NCBI RefSeq assembly: GCF_052857255.1 | Contig: NC_135497.1 | Span: forward strand, 550,727,531-550,791,530 | DNA length: 64,000 bases | Direction: 5' to 3' | Source of the DNA: Amblyomma americanum | Lineage: Eukaryota > Arthropoda > Arachnida > Ixodida > Ixodidae | Shown: in pieces, positions 35,263 through 46,593 of the stretch | Layout of the letters: the number at the start of each line of letters is the position of its first letter | How positions within the stretch are numbered: the first letter of the stretch is position 1 | The notes under the pieces: model-generated | Told to the model about the DNA's origin: nothing | Seen by the model: the letters and a program-made list of their open reading frames with translations, nothing else | Databases searched by the model: none | Translations under genes and position numbers: made by a program

Positions 35263-35770
35263 CAAATATAGCCGCGACTGGGATTCCAATCTGGCGCAGC
35301 GCGGAGAGATCAGCTTCTCTGGCCACTTCGCGAGAGCACTAGGCTATCGTCGCAGCCGCTCACGCCTCATGTTAAAGTGCAACACATTCTCGCACTTTCC
35401 ATTGCACATCGACTTCTTAATCAACTAATGCTACTATAAAACTAAATTTCGTGCTTTATACTATGTGGTGATAGGGACAGAGAGATGTGCGCTCCATGCG
35501 GTGGCATGGACAACGTTGAGTCAGGAACAAGGCGCTAGAGCAATACGCGTTGGCGTTGACAACATTCCTGCAGAAACGCGGAACTCGAGCATAGGCCGCC
35601 GGCGTACATTGGGTAAATTGGCATTGACAACGAAAAAGTTGAAGACGCATACAACTGGCTCCCTGGGTCAGTGGACACCTCAATCGCGTTTGCCGTACGT
35701 GGCGGTGGTGTCAACCTGCAAAAAGCTGCGGTTTCACTCAATGTATCATGATTAGCAATGCTAAATCGGC
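35263..35770 (-). repeat. composite dispersed repeat, copy B
   Basis: Collinear with 8118-8625. The minus strand carries an A-box-like GATAGCCTAGTGC at 35336-35348 and a B-box-like AGATTGGAATCCC at 35279-35292, then the TTTA tail. About 400 bp precede the tRNA-like part, which is unusual for a SINE, where the tRNA part is normally at the 5' end. Confidence 0.75.
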
Positions 35771-37690
35771 AGCCAATTTTTCGCTAGCGAGGCATCTAGT
35801 GCTACACACTAAATGTCACGTGGCAACCCTCTCGACCACCGTGATATCACTGCCCCCAAGCGGCAGGTAACGGACGAATTACTCAATTTTATCTTTACAG
35901 TTAATGCAGATTAGGTTTGTGTTCTTTACGTGTGTATGTTTTTTCATGTCCTTGCCTGATGTTGCGCTATTTTATAGGTTATACTCTGAAACGACTGACA
36001 AAATATAAAAATAAAACACAAATCACAACCCGCTCGCCTGCCACTGTGCCAGTGCAGTCTAGCGAGCAGCCCAGGAAGAAATGCGACTCGTGGGCATCTT
36101 TGGAGGAACTTTTCTCAGGCGGAGCAAGTTTACCCTTGGAGTGAAATGCTCGTTAAAACATTTGGTGTGGCTCTGCAACAGTTCGTTGTGGCTTAAAAAG
36201 TGACAGACGGGCGTACATGCCGGCGACAAAATCAGTGAGGGCCAGAGCTGTCTAATGCTGATGCAGTAATGCTCTCAAATGCAGCTTTTTGCTATATCGG
36301 CATCTGCAGAAATCGTGTTTAACTGCTAAGACAGTGTATATGGCTTTTACTTTTATGTTTAGCGCGAATATCTTTTTATTACCCGTGTGGAGGCTTTGCT
36401 GGCTTGCTGTATGACGCTGTTGCTCTATAAGTTTATTCTCTTTGTGTTTATCCCAATGGCAGCGTACGCATTGTATTATTGTACTCAGTACAAGTCTTGC
36501 TTTACCATCTGAGAGCGGTATATATTTGAACACCATCAAATGTAAATGGCACCGAGGCTTCCAAAACTGGCCTCATTCGTACACAGTAAACTGTCCATCT
36601 GCCCGTAACTGCCTCTTCATCCCCTTTATCCCTCTCAGCCCGTCCACATAGCCTTGCAGCACTAGCCTGAGGGTTCTACAGTGTTCTGCAGGACACCGAA
36701 AAAACAAACAAAACCCCCAGTCATGGCCGCGAGTGTGTCAATAAGGTACAGCAAAAAGGAATGCTCTGAGACAATGAGTATACACTGACAACGTTTTGTT
36801 CTTGCGGTTGTTTTCACAGCAACCTGTGCCCTGTGTAGAGACTATCTTCTCGTTGGTCTTCTTATATGCTTGTTAATTTGGGTCACCACGGGTAACACCT
36901 GCATAATAACTTGATCTTCCAGTGCGCTCGGACAGAGGACGATGGGCTTGACGGATCACTGCGCTTCTCTTAATCTGACTCCTCTCCTTCACGGATCTGC
37001 TGTGGAAGTCCGGTACAGTATCGGGGATATCTTCTCGGTCGACTACTTGTTCCTCCTCCTCACCTTCGTCTATGCACACGTGTATTCTGGGCCACGTACG
37101 CAGTACGCACCAGACGTGGTCGTGTTAAACTGCACGGCTGTATTGCAGAGGAACATTGTTTATCGCTGTGAAGGGGAGGAGCTCGTCCGCGGACGGACCG
37201 AAATGTGCGGACACGAAAGAGCGAAAACGCGGACGTATTCCTGCAAAAAAAGGTGTGACGCTTGGCAAAGCTCGCCATGCCCTCCCCTATACGGATCACC
37301 GCCAATTTAGATTAGCTGTCCGCCCGAGAAGTCGGAAACGCAAGCGTGCAGCGCGGTGACAAGTATGTGGATTGCAGGAGCTGCACGAGAACAGCAAATC
37401 ATGCAAGACAGCAGCTATCGGGCTCCAGAAGCATGTGCACGCACTAAAGGCGTCAAAACCCCACGTTGCCAGGGAAGAGACACGCAGAAAATGTCAGCGT
37501 ACAGTAAGTACATTACGCAACAACCTGTAAGTTATCGCGCAGCTTCCCAGAGGGTTCTAGAACATCTTCCCACCTCTCCGTTAGATTACGTTCCACGTGA
37601 CGCTCGCGATAATACATGACGTAGTGCGTCCGCCGCTAAGGAGGGTGGCGGTGGTAGACACTCAAGATTAGGTTACACGCAATATATATA
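35771..37690. other. unassigned DNA
   Basis: Open frames up to about 120 codons without conserved motifs. No repeat pair found within the window. Confidence 0.35.
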
Positions 37691-37840
37691 CCCGCCGCCA
37701 TAGCTCAGTTTGTAAAGAACCGCATGCGAAATTCGGAGGACGAGCATTCGGATCCCACCTGAAGCGTGTGGTTGCTTTTCCTTCTGATTTCTAAATAGTT
37801 ACCTTTCAGCGATAAAGCAACTGCACTATTACCCAATTGA
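37691..37840 (+). mobile_element. tRNA-like SINE, third family
   Basis: The head CGCCATAGCTCAGTTTG with AATTCGGAGG and ATTCGGATCCCACC matches the tRNA-like head at 42778-42848 (minus). The following body (GTGTGGTTGCTTTTCCTTC, TTTCAGCGATAAAGCAAC) matches that copy's body too, with many differences. The B box is changed (CATTCGGATCC), so promoter activity is doubtful. Confidence 0.65.
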
Positions 37841-38200
37841 TTAAGCCCACAAAATATAAAAAAGCGAAAACATTAACCTATGCTAATTGGTTTCGGTGAC
37901 TACCGAAAATGCCATGTGACGAAAAAAGCCCGCATTTACGCAAAGGAACAAATAGAGCAAAACCGCGTATTACTATTATTCTTTTCGCTAAAGAAATTAC
38001 GAAGGAGTAGTTTTCCCGAAAGTATCACATCAGCAACACACTCCCTTAAAGGACGTATTGCAAAGCGCATCCACTGAAAGAAACCGTAAGCCCAGGTTGA
38101 TGCATCCAGCAACTTCTGCTGTTAGTGGCACCGTGCTTTGAAAGATCCTTTCCCATTTTTTTTGCTATGAACGGTTTTTTTTTTGTTGGCACACACGGCC
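37841..38200. other. AT-rich flank left of the broken gypsy element
   Basis: No LTR or gene recognised here. A 5' LTR for the gypsy remnant to the right would be expected in this interval but is not seen. Confidence 0.35.
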
Positions 38201-38204
38201 TATT

Positions 38205-38700
38205 CTGGGAGACTACCCGGGAGACGTCCTTCGGGAGACCATCCGGGCCGCTGCACACGCAGAGCTACAAAAGCTCTTTTCAGCCCCGCAGTCGCCGCAG
38301 GTTTCTTCCATTTCGGACATTATTCGTGAAAGATCCAACAGGCGCTCACGCCGCCAGACCCTCTTCAACCGAACACAACACCCCAGACGAAGACATACGG
38401 CGCAGCCGATCGCCGTCCACCGCCGCCTCTAATTCACCACGATACACCTGTCCACATTCGCTGCCAACCACTCCTTCCTCACTCTTCTCAGGTCCCCCTC
38501 GGAAGTGCGACGTCTGGCGTACTGCCGATCAGCGCCCTCTTTGCTATCACTACGGCGAGCCTGGTCAGGACTACCGCAATTGTCTTTACCGACGTATGGT
38601 CTGCAGGGATATAGTGCTGATGCGCCCCGACCGCAACGTGGTTAATGGCCTCGTGAAATAAGCGATTACCTGGCCGTGGCACACGAAGCACCACACTAGT
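38205..38700 (+). pseudogene. gypsy gag remnant with damaged zinc knuckle
   Basis: A capsid C-terminal region (LRETIRAAAHAELQKLF, SSISDIIRE) lies at about 38225-38330, then the frame shifts. At 38542-38583 a knuckle reads CYHYGEPGQDYRNC: the second cysteine is Tyr and the histidine is Gln, so zinc binding is lost. The N-terminal capsid half is absent. Confidence 0.75.
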
Positions 38701-38989
38701 ATGCTCGGTCGCCGTCTCCACGTCGCTTCTCGTCTCCGCAACGTTATTCCACCGACATTTCGCGCGGAATGTCTCCTAGTCCCCGTCGGGAAAACTAGAA
38801 ACGGCAACCTTTGGGGGGAAGGTTGCTCACCGGCGACATGTCCAAGATCCTCCACCGCTGCATAGAAATGACCGACCACTTCTACGACGCACCGTCGATC
38901 ACCAGCCCGATAACACGCCTCGCCGCAACAATTCTCCGCCGCAACGAAACCGCCTGGCGCCGCACCACAGACGTGAGCGGATTCTGCGA

Positions 38990-39560
38990 CGTTCCCGTAC
39001 ACCTACGGCTACAACTGATGATCTGAACATTTCAATCGACGGTACCGATGTCACCGCACTTGTGGGCTCCGGCGTCGACTACTCGGTAATCAGTGGACCT
39101 TTTGCCGCGACTCTGAAAAAGGTGACCACACCTTGGACGGCCCTATAGCTTCATACTGCCGGGGGCCATTTATCACCGCAGCTGTCAAGTGCAAGTCACG
39201 AGTGACCATCTTAGAGGACACGTACCTGGCCGCCTTCGTCGTACTCGACCAGTGTTCCCGGGACGTAATCCTCGGAATGGATTTTTTGACAGAAAATGGC
39301 ACGGTCATTGACCTTAAATCAAAGTCAGTGACGTTCTGCACGGAGAACACAATCCACAGTGGTTCCGAACGTCCCGAGGATCTTTATATCATTGATGACG
39401 TCACCATTCCACCCCGTTCGAGTGTTGTGGCATCTGTCGGCGCGAAGACGCTGCGGAAGTTTGAAGGTGTCGTCGAATGCAAAAAAAAAATTATGTTTTT
39501 AGACCGCTGTCTTCCGGTCGCCAGAGGGGTAGTTTGCCTCGAGAACGGATAAATTGAAGT
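38990..39560 (+). pseudogene. gypsy protease remnant
   Basis: The active-site region reads VGSGVDYSV near 39062, where the catalytic aspartate of Asp-Thr-Gly-Ala has been replaced. A stop follows at about 39146. The second motif, VILGMDFL, is kept near 39265. A linker with RGVVCLENG near 39520 leads toward RT. Inactive. Confidence 0.75.
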
Positions 39561-39612
39561 ACTGATTACGAATTTTGGAGGTGAGCACCAACATCTCAGC
39601 CTTGGGACCACT

Positions 39613-41412
39613 GTGGCCCACATTCATAGCATCTCTGACATTAGACAAGCGCCCAGCCTTGCCAGGGTGTCGTCAACAGAAGTTTACACCGGTGTTCCCG
39701 ACTTCCAGTACGACATTTACCCCGCGCTTTCGCCGCACCAGCGAGGCCAAGTAGAAAATCTCCTCCATCGCTACGGCGATACCTTGTCGACTTCCTTCCG
39801 CGTCAGAAGAACACACTTGGCCAAGCATCGGATAATTACGGATGACGCCGTGCACCCTCTCCGACAGTCACCTTACCGTGTGTCTTGCACTGAACGCGCC
39901 GCAATCAGCCGTCAAATTAAGGAGATGCTCCGAGACGACGTCATTCAGCCCTCCCGTAGTCCCTGGGCGGCACCTGTCATCCTCGTGAGGACAAAAGATG
40001 GTACACTGCGGTTTTGTGTTGACTACCGTCGCCTAAACAAAATAGCTAAAAAAGATGTTTATTCGCTTAATCGAATTGACGATGCTCTCGATCGCCTCTG
40101 CTATGCAAAATATTTCTCATCTATGGAGCTCAAATCAGGATATTGGCAAACTGAGATAGATAACCGGGACCGAGAAAAAGCCACATTTATTACTCCGGAC
40201 GGGCTCTACGAGTTTAAGGCAATGCTATTTGGTTTGTGCTGAGCACCCGCAACGTTCCAACGGCTGATGGACACAGTCCTGGCAGACCTGAAGTGGCAGA
40301 CATGCCTCGTCTACTTTGACGACGTTGTTGTTTTGACCCCAACATTCGAGGAGCACCTTCGGCGCCTCGAAGTTGTGCTGCAAGCCATAAAGTCTTCTGG
40401 GCTAACGTTAAAAAATGAGAAATGTCACTTTTCTTACATTCAGCAACAGTTCTTGCATCACGTCGTCATTTACGAGGGAGTTCGGCCGGACCCAGACAGA
40501 CCAAATGCTATTGGCAATATCCCTCCACCGCAAAACCAAAAGGCAGTCCGCCGCTTTCTAGGATTATGTGCCTACAACCATCGCTTTGTGATATTTCGCT
40601 CGAATCGCCGAGCCCCTGACGCGTTTGACGAGGACAGACACGCCTTTAACGTGGGACGCCCCTCTAACACAAGCATTTGAAACTCTTCAACGCCACCTGC
40701 AAGAACCTCCAGTTCTGGCTCACTTAGACGAAAACGCAGATATGGAGCTTCATACTGACGCAATCAACGTCGGCCTGGGTGCCGTTCTAGCCCAAATTCA
40801 CAGCAGTCGCGAATGAGTCATCGCTTATGCCAGACGCTCTTTGTCTCATGCTGAAGCTAACTACTCAGCAACTGAGAAAATGTGTCTAGCGATAGTGTGG
40901 GCGACGTCAAAATTTCGACCCTACCTTTATGGAAAACGTTTTACTATAGTTACGGACCATCATGCCTTGTGTTGGCTCGCGATCCTCAAAGATCCGTCAG
41001 CCCGCCTTGTCAGATGGAGTCTGCGCCTCCAAGAATACGACATGACAGGGGCGTACAAGTCCGGCCCGAAGCACTCGGACGCCGATTGCCTCTCGCGCGC
41101 CCCCGTCCAATCCCTGACTGAGGACGGTAACTACGACGACGACACCACCTTAAATGCGACCAGTGCAACGAGCCTCGCTGAAAAACAATACGCTGACCCG
41201 GGACTTCGGCACCTCATGGGGTTTCTGAACGCTACCAGCCCGACTGTCCCGAAGGCTTTCAAGCGCTCGGTAGCGTTACTGTGCGTTCGCCATAGTGTCC
41301 TCGTGAAAAGAAATTCGCCGCAAGCAATCAGCAATACCTTACTGCCATACCGACGAGCCTACCTGACGAAATCCTTCAAGCTTTACGCGATGAATCGACT
41401 TCTGGACATTTG
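39613..41412 (+). pseudogene. gypsy reverse transcriptase and RNase H remnant
   Basis: RT motifs are well preserved: SPWAAPVILVRTKDG, FCVDYRRLNK, ELKSGYWQ and YFDD at 40312-40323. An in-frame TGA at 40240-40242 splits the palm domain, and another at 40814-40816 splits RNase H. RNase H motifs include ELHTDAINVGLGAVLAQ, ATEKMCLAIVWA and HSDADCLSR. The frame then runs to a TGA at 41411-41413. Conservation between the breaks suggests a moderately recent death. Confidence 0.85.
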
Positions 41413-42306
41413 AGTGTAGCCCGCACGATTGCAAGGATCAAAGAGAAGTATTACTAGCCCCGCCTTCAGTCGGACGTTGCACGCTACGCCAGAACGTGCC
41501 GAGGCTGTCACCATCGCAAAGTGCCGTCAAAAAAACAATCTGGCTTATTGAAGCCTATAGAACCACCATCGCGGCCTTTCCAGCAGATCGGTATGGACAT
41601 GCTGGGCCCATTCCCTCTTTCTCATTTGGGAAACTAGTAGATCCTCATTGCAACTGACTACCTGACACGATACGTGGAAACATCGGCTCCGCCAACGGCC
41701 ACAGCCCTTGACGTGGCAAAATTTTTAATCCATCAGATCGTTTTGCTTCACAGTGCAGCGGAGATCCTAATCACCGACAGGGGTACAGCATTCATGGCTG
41801 ACCTGTAGCAGATTTTACACCAGAGTCATACAGACCGCCGAAAGACGACATCCTACCACCCTCAGACAGGTCGTACAGGAAAGCACAAACATGCCACCGT
41901 TCCGTCTCGTTTACGACCGCGACGTGACCACGATGCTGGACGCCATGTTACCGCATGTGGACGGCATCGACCCAAATGCGGATCTTCACACCTACCTACA
42001 CCTCGCTGAACAGGCTCGTGGGCTGGCCAGAGTGCGGATTCTCGACGAATAATGCAGAGATGCCCAACACTATAACCTTCGACGCCGTGATGCTCGATAC
42101 ACATCAGGAGACCATGTATGGGAGTGGTTTTCCATTCGCCGACGCGGACTTAGCGAAAAGCTGCTTTGCCGGTACCCTACAAAGTGATCAGGCCAATTGG
42201 GGACCTCAACTATGAGGTCGTTCCTGACGGCTTTCAGAAGTCTCGGCGATCCCTGCGCCCTGAGGTGGTACACGTTGTCCGTCTCAAGCCTTACTACGAG
42301 CGGTAG
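41380..42306 (+). pseudogene. gypsy integrase remnant with core deletion
   Basis: The zinc-binding part is seen as CRGCHHRKVPSKK near 41500. The first catalytic aspartate lies in GMDMLGPF (about 41592) and the second in ITDRGTAF (about 41772). After SYHPQTG near 41850 the sequence jumps directly to FRLVYDRDVTTM, so about 100 codons with the catalytic glutamate are missing. The C-terminal GPY-like end (KVIRPIGDLNYEVVPDG, VVRLKPYYE) is present up to a stop at about 42304-42306. Stops also occur near 41456, 41637 and 41806. Confidence 0.8.
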
Positions 42307-42563
42307 CGGTAGAGCTGCACTTTCACGCGCACATCATGCTTCCCCTACCGAACTTTTTTTAAACACACAGGCTACGCATCGGGACGATGCTCTTTCTTTC
42401 CGGGGCCCAGTGACATGGTGCATTCCACATGTTCGCTTAGCACTGACCTGAAGCACGCGCCCGCCTCAAGAAGAATAAGAAGAGATCTGGAGCTGTAGTC
42501 AAGACGTTCTTCGAAGCCCGCCGCTGTCTCTTGTGATTAGTGATCTCCCGCATTCACTCGTGA

Positions 42564-42566
<3 letters not shown>

Positions 42567-42634
<68 letters not shown>
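42567..42634. repeat. TA microsatellite, 34 units
   Basis: Uninterrupted (TA)n, lying between the end of the broken gypsy element and the minus-strand tRNA-like SINE, whose 3' tail it may represent. Confidence 0.97.
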
Positions 42635-42635
<1 letters not shown>

Positions 42636-42639
42636 TTAT

Positions 42640-42848
42640 GAAGGGAGGCAACCGTCACCGACACCAAGGTGCATAGGAGAATATTTAATTTTTTTAATCT
42701 GTAAGGGGATAATATTACTTAGACTTATCTATCGCTTAAAGAAAATTATTTACAAAGCAGCAGAAAAAACAACCATGCCGCCGGTGGGATCCGAACCCAC
42801 GACCTCCGAATATCGTGTCCGGTGCTCTACCAACTGAGCAACGGCGAC
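42640..42848 (-). mobile_element. tRNA-like SINE, third family, minus strand
   Basis: The head at 42778-42848 folds as a full cloverleaf: a 7-bp acceptor stem (one G-T pair), a D stem GCTC/GAGC, a 5-bp anticodon stem and a T stem GTGGG/CCCAC with loop TTCGGAT. The anticodon loop is CACGATA, with A instead of the invariant U at position 33, so a functional tRNA is unlikely. The body on the minus strand matches that of 37691-37840, showing it is a SINE rather than a tRNA gene. Confidence 0.75.
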
Positions 42849-42901
42849 GACTGTCCAATATGCTGCTCTCGTTGGTATTTATGTTTATTGGATGTAATGG
42901 C

Positions 42902-43372
42902 CTAACTCCAAGGGCCCTTACTGGGCGTATGCGCTCAGCGTCGGTGCTCTTGGCGTACGCCGGAACGGACGTCGAAAATGGGCATGCATCTCCATGTTCC
43001 TGGTGCTGGCTCGCTTCCCCACTGAGCCAGCCGACAGAGAGAATTTCAAGCCGTGGAGAGAAGGGGTTGGGGGTGATGAAAGGACAACGTAAACCGCGAA
43101 GAAAAGTTCGAGGAACCAGAAAGAGCTTCAAGCCATGAAGAAAAGAGCCACCGAGAGCCCCGCGATCCTCCCATTGTAGTAAACCGGACCCCTCTTCCGA
43201 CGGACGCATAGGCAAGCGCCCGTGCGCTGACGCTGATATCTAGCACGGACAGATATCGGCGCCTCACCGAGGCTTGCTGGCGCCTCCTGCAGTGCGCATG
43301 CACAGACCGGTTTTGGCGTTCACCAAGAGCGCCGACGCTGAGCGCGTACGCCCAGGAAGGGCCCTCGGAGTT
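42902..43372. repeat. inverted repeat with 54-bp arms
   Basis: 42902-42955 and 43319-43372 are reverse complements with six mismatches in 54, mostly transitions. The arms share GGGCCCTT and GCGCTCAGCGTCGG. The spacer is about 360 bp and has no gene. It is either a small foldback element or two opposed copies of one repeat. Confidence 0.75.
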
Positions 43373-44668
43373 GGTGCTTAAAGGGAAGGTGAAACGGTTT
43401 TCAAATCGCATGAAACGCTGTGGTTGGGAAGAAAGGACATTGAAAATCATGTGTGTAAATTTTTTCCCGATTCTATCCACAAACAGAGCTGCAATCGCTT
43501 CTTAAAAACCCACTGCCGGCACGCCCTCGTCGCTTCCTGAAGCGCCGGGTGGGGGGACGGCAGAGAGGGAGAACTGGCGGAAGTGACGCCATTCACGGAG
43601 AGTCGGCCGGCCGTCCGGCTGCGGTTGCTTCACTGCGGCCCGCGCTTTGGCGAACCACAGATCAACGTAATCTTTTGCCATCGCCGTTTACTTTCTCTCG
43701 TTCGGGCGTTCCCGGTAATGCTTGAAGCCTGTTTATAAACCAGTTTTGGCATGGTACTTCTTTCGAACAGCGCTCAGCCCACAGCTTTGTAGAATCCGTC
43801 GGTTGTTCTTCCTCAGCCTCTTCCACGTTAACCAGACAATGTGGTGGTACGCAGCATGCCGAAACTGCCTGCAGAAGTTATGTGCATCAATATTTCTCTT
43901 TTCGTTATATTACTTTTTTACCTGTTTGTAAACTCTTTGCCTTTTCCAGCTGGTTCACATCCATGCTGAGCTAAAGCCACTTCCAGCAATGCTTTACTGA
44001 GACACACGGTGTTGAACTTTTTTGAGGTCGTTACGCACTGAGTGCCTTTTTGCTTTTTCCTGATTGCTTGCACCTCGTGGCAGCACAAGCAATTCTCTTA
44101 ATCTTTCATCAGCGCGCAGCACATGCAGCCGCACCAAACTGAACAAAAAACCGAATATATAGGCCTAGTATACTTGAGCAATGCAAACATTTGCATTCAT
44201 GAGCGCTTGGTCATGGCTGACGATCGACAATGGCGCCAGAATTCATATAAATTTGTCCTTGAGTCAGAACGGCAAAGTGGTCGAGCAGCGGTACGCATAT
44301 ATCTGCCACAAGTAATTCTGCACGTTATCTCGATACGCAACAGCAGCAACTATATCTCGCAGCACACTAGTTTTGATGAGCAGCACTGCGAGCTCCGAAA
44401 CGCAGCCATAATTATTTTCAAAAGCGTGTTCAGCATGAAAAAAAAACAACGCACGGGGGTAAGTGCAAAAGTTTGATGGTTGAACAGTAGCCCGAACATG
44501 CGACAGAAGGAAAGCGCACACGGGAGCTTCCTCCCGGTCGCCTCGTCTCTTCGCGCTGTAGTAAAGCACTGCACCCACTCCAACTCATGCAGTTTTGCAT
44601 TCTTTTGTAGTTCTAAAAGGCCTTCGGGGGAATTAGGCAAGTAACTATAAATAAATGAACAAACAAAT
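43373..44668. other. unassigned DNA left of the young gypsy element
   Basis: Open frames up to about 120 codons without recognised motifs. The base just before 44669 would belong to the target duplication of the gypsy element, but the other end of the element is truncated, so this cannot be tested. Confidence 0.35.
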
Positions 44669-45496
44669 TGTGACATTCCTTGTGTGCTACGAGGTACATT
44701 CCTTGTGTGTGCTACGAGGTACATTCCTTGTGTGTGCTACGAGGTACATTCCTTGTGTGTGCCACGAGGTTCCACGTTCGACGGCGCGGCGTAGACGGAG
44801 ACCCAGCTGACAGGCATCATCAATTACCCAGCCATGCTCGTTGAGAGTGACAACCAGAACGAAGGGGTTTAGGCCCAACCGGACCCAACCGGACCCGCCG
44901 CCGCCGCCGCGGGGAAACAGGCTTTATCCTCCCCAATTGGCGTGGCGGTTTCAGGGGCGGCCCTCCCGGGCACATTCCAGGACAAGGGAACTGTCAGCGA
45001 TCCAGAGCGCGCCGTACCACAGCCGACGCTATGCGCTACCGCGAAGACAACATTCTTTCCCTCTGACTCAACACGTGAAGGGGGCGAGACCATAAGTGGG
45101 GTGGTATGTTTGTGCGCCCAAGTGAAAGCCCTAGCGCCCCCTCCTTCCCCTCCGGCGTAGGCGTGCTCACCCTAGGGAGTGTGGAGAAGAGGATATAAAA
45201 ATGGACAAGCAGTACGGAAGAAGCACGCTCAGGACGACATCGTTCGCCAAGAGGGCCTTCAGCGCCGAAGCCCCCGACGGCGTGCAGCTTCTGCCAGCAA
45301 CCGCTCGAGCCCAACTCCGGAGCCACTCCATCGCCCCCATGAAGTCGTCGGCACGTAAGCTCGGACGCCCCAGCCTCTGATGTATAATCTTAATCATGTG
45401 TAATTATTGAATATACCTGTTTGTTTAAACTGAGCCATACGGTGTCTCTTTGCCTCTCCGTCCCGTGTGGACCTGCGCATTATGGGGGTCATCACA
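44669..45496 (+). repeat. 5' LTR of the young gypsy element
   Basis: 828 bp, starting TGTGAC and ending ATCACA, with terminal inverted bases TGTGA/TCACA. At 44674-44771 there are four tandem 23-25 bp units (CATTCCTTGTGTGTGCTACG...), possible regulatory repeats in U3. A TATA box TATAAAA is at 45194-45200 and would place transcription start about 30 bp downstream. No strong AATAAA is seen. The end is followed at once by the primer binding site. Confidence 0.93.
45194..45200 (+). promoter_or_regulatory. TATA box in the 5' LTR
   Basis: TATAAAA within GAGGATATAAAAATGG; the same box is at 51500-51506 in the 3' LTR. This segment is missing from the LTR at 60162-61449. Confidence 0.7.
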
Positions 45497-45497
45497 C

Positions 45498-45515
45498 TGG
45501 TGTCAGAAGTGGGGT
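45498..45515 (+). other. primer binding site, tRNA-Leu type
   Basis: TGGTGTCAGAAGTGGGGT directly after the LTR is complementary, apart from about two bases, to the 3' end of eukaryotic tRNA-Leu including its CCA. This primes minus-strand synthesis. Confidence 0.75.
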
Positions 45516-45651
45516 CTCAAAAGCAAATGTCCTCTGAATGCTGCGACATTCATGACTTCAAAATTGTAATCAAAAGGGAATCACGGGACTGATTGTGGGA
45601 CTTTTACCCCCATTTGAGAGGCTTGAGGCACCGGAGGGCTTGAAAAAAAAA

Positions 45652-46593
45652 ATGTCTTTATCTGAGGGAGCTCCCTCTCCACAGCCGTCGCTAGGAGCAA
45701 GCATGCTGGCATTAGGAAGCGTCATTCCGACGTTTACGGGAGATAAGACAGGGGTTCCAATCTGCGATTTCTTTTCCATGCTAGAAGAGATTGGGAAAAT
45801 GGGGGGATGGTCCGATGCTCAAATGCTGGGAATGGCGAGGTGTAAGATGGCAGGAGCTGCTCATGATTTTGCATGGCGAGACGAAAAAGTAAAATCCACA
45901 AAATCATTTGCGGAATTTAAGAAGCTCGCGTTTGAGCATTTCGACACTGAACCACGTCACGTGCGGGTACAGAGGTTCCGTGACGCCGGACAGATGGTAG
46001 GTGAGGACGTGCGAACATTTGCGTCGCGGCTTCAGCGCCTAGCGCGCGATACGTTAAGCAGGGAGGAGGAAGGAGACCAGCTATGGAAGAAATACGCGGA
46101 GGATCTACTTAAAGAGGAAATGACCGCTTTGTTCGTGGCTGGTCTGCAAGACCCCGTGCGCCGGTTCGTGCTCTCGCGCAAGCCGAGCAATTTCGACCAA
46201 GCCGTGGAGGCCGCATTGGATGAGGAACGAAATGAGGCGTTAACGACAGCCGCAGCGAGAGTAAGCGTCATAGAGAGAGCGGTGCTCAACCCTGAGGTTG
46301 CTCTCTTGACAGAGCGATTAGATCGCTTAGAACAGCTGCTATCTCAGCAGGTAGAACGCCAGGTTGAAGCGCGCGCTCAACAGCGCTCATTCGCTGGAAA
46401 CCGGAGACCGCCACAAAGCTACAGGCGCGGTATGCGAGATTTTGAAGAAATCGTATGCTTCGCTTGCCAGGGTCGCGGACACATCGCCAGGTTCTGCCAA
46501 AACGTGCGCCGTGGGGAGCCACAAAGAGAAGCAGGCGAGACACACCCCAAGCAAGCCTACAGCGGGGCTCCAGATACCGAGACAAAAAACTAG
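45652..46593 (+). CDS. gag: gypsy Gag polyprotein
   Basis: 313 codons from the ATG at 45652, which follows an A-rich run, to TAG at 46591-46593; an upstream in-frame GTG at 45595 is a less likely start. Gag forms the cytoplasmic particle that packages element RNA. Residues about 20-190 are the capsid-type retrotransposon gag region (FAEFKKLAFEHFDTEPRHVR). A likely coiled segment (ALLTERLDRLEQLL) lies near 215-230. A proper CCHC zinc knuckle CFACQGRGHIARFC occupies residues 269-282. The frame is intact. The copy at 61601 is almost identical. Pol overlaps the end in the minus-one frame. Confidence 0.93.
   Translation: MSLSEGAPSPQPSLGASMLALGSVIPTFTGDKTGVPICDFFSMLEEIGKMGGWSDAQMLGMARCKMAGAAHDFAWRDEKVKSTKSFAEFKKLAFEHFDTEPRHVRVQRFRDAGQMVGEDVRTFASRLQRLARDTLSREEEGDQLWKKYAEDLLKEEMTALFVAGLQDPVRRFVLSRKPSNFDQAVEAALDEERNEALTTAAARVSVIERAVLNPEVALLTERLDRLEQLLSQQVERQVEARAQQRSFAGNRRPPQSYRRGMRDFEEIVCFACQGRGHIARFCQNVRRGEPQREAGETHPKQAYSGAPDTETKN

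Larger units (their letters stand above)
38205..42306 (+). mobile_element. degraded Ty3/gypsy retrotransposon
   Basis: Gag, protease, RT, RNase H and integrase remnants occur in the normal gypsy order on the plus strand, over about 4.1 kb. No flanking LTR pair was found. Multiple in-frame stops, frame changes and an internal deletion in integrase make it inactive. It is related to the minus-strand remnant at 6-9 kb by the style of its zinc knuckle and linker, and is distinct from the younger family at 44.7 and 60.2 kb. Confidence 0.9.

Noticed and set aside
42778..42848. Functional tRNA-Ser(CGA) gene on the minus strand
   Set aside because: It lacks U33 and the long variable arm of tRNA-Ser, and it shares its downstream body with another SINE copy.
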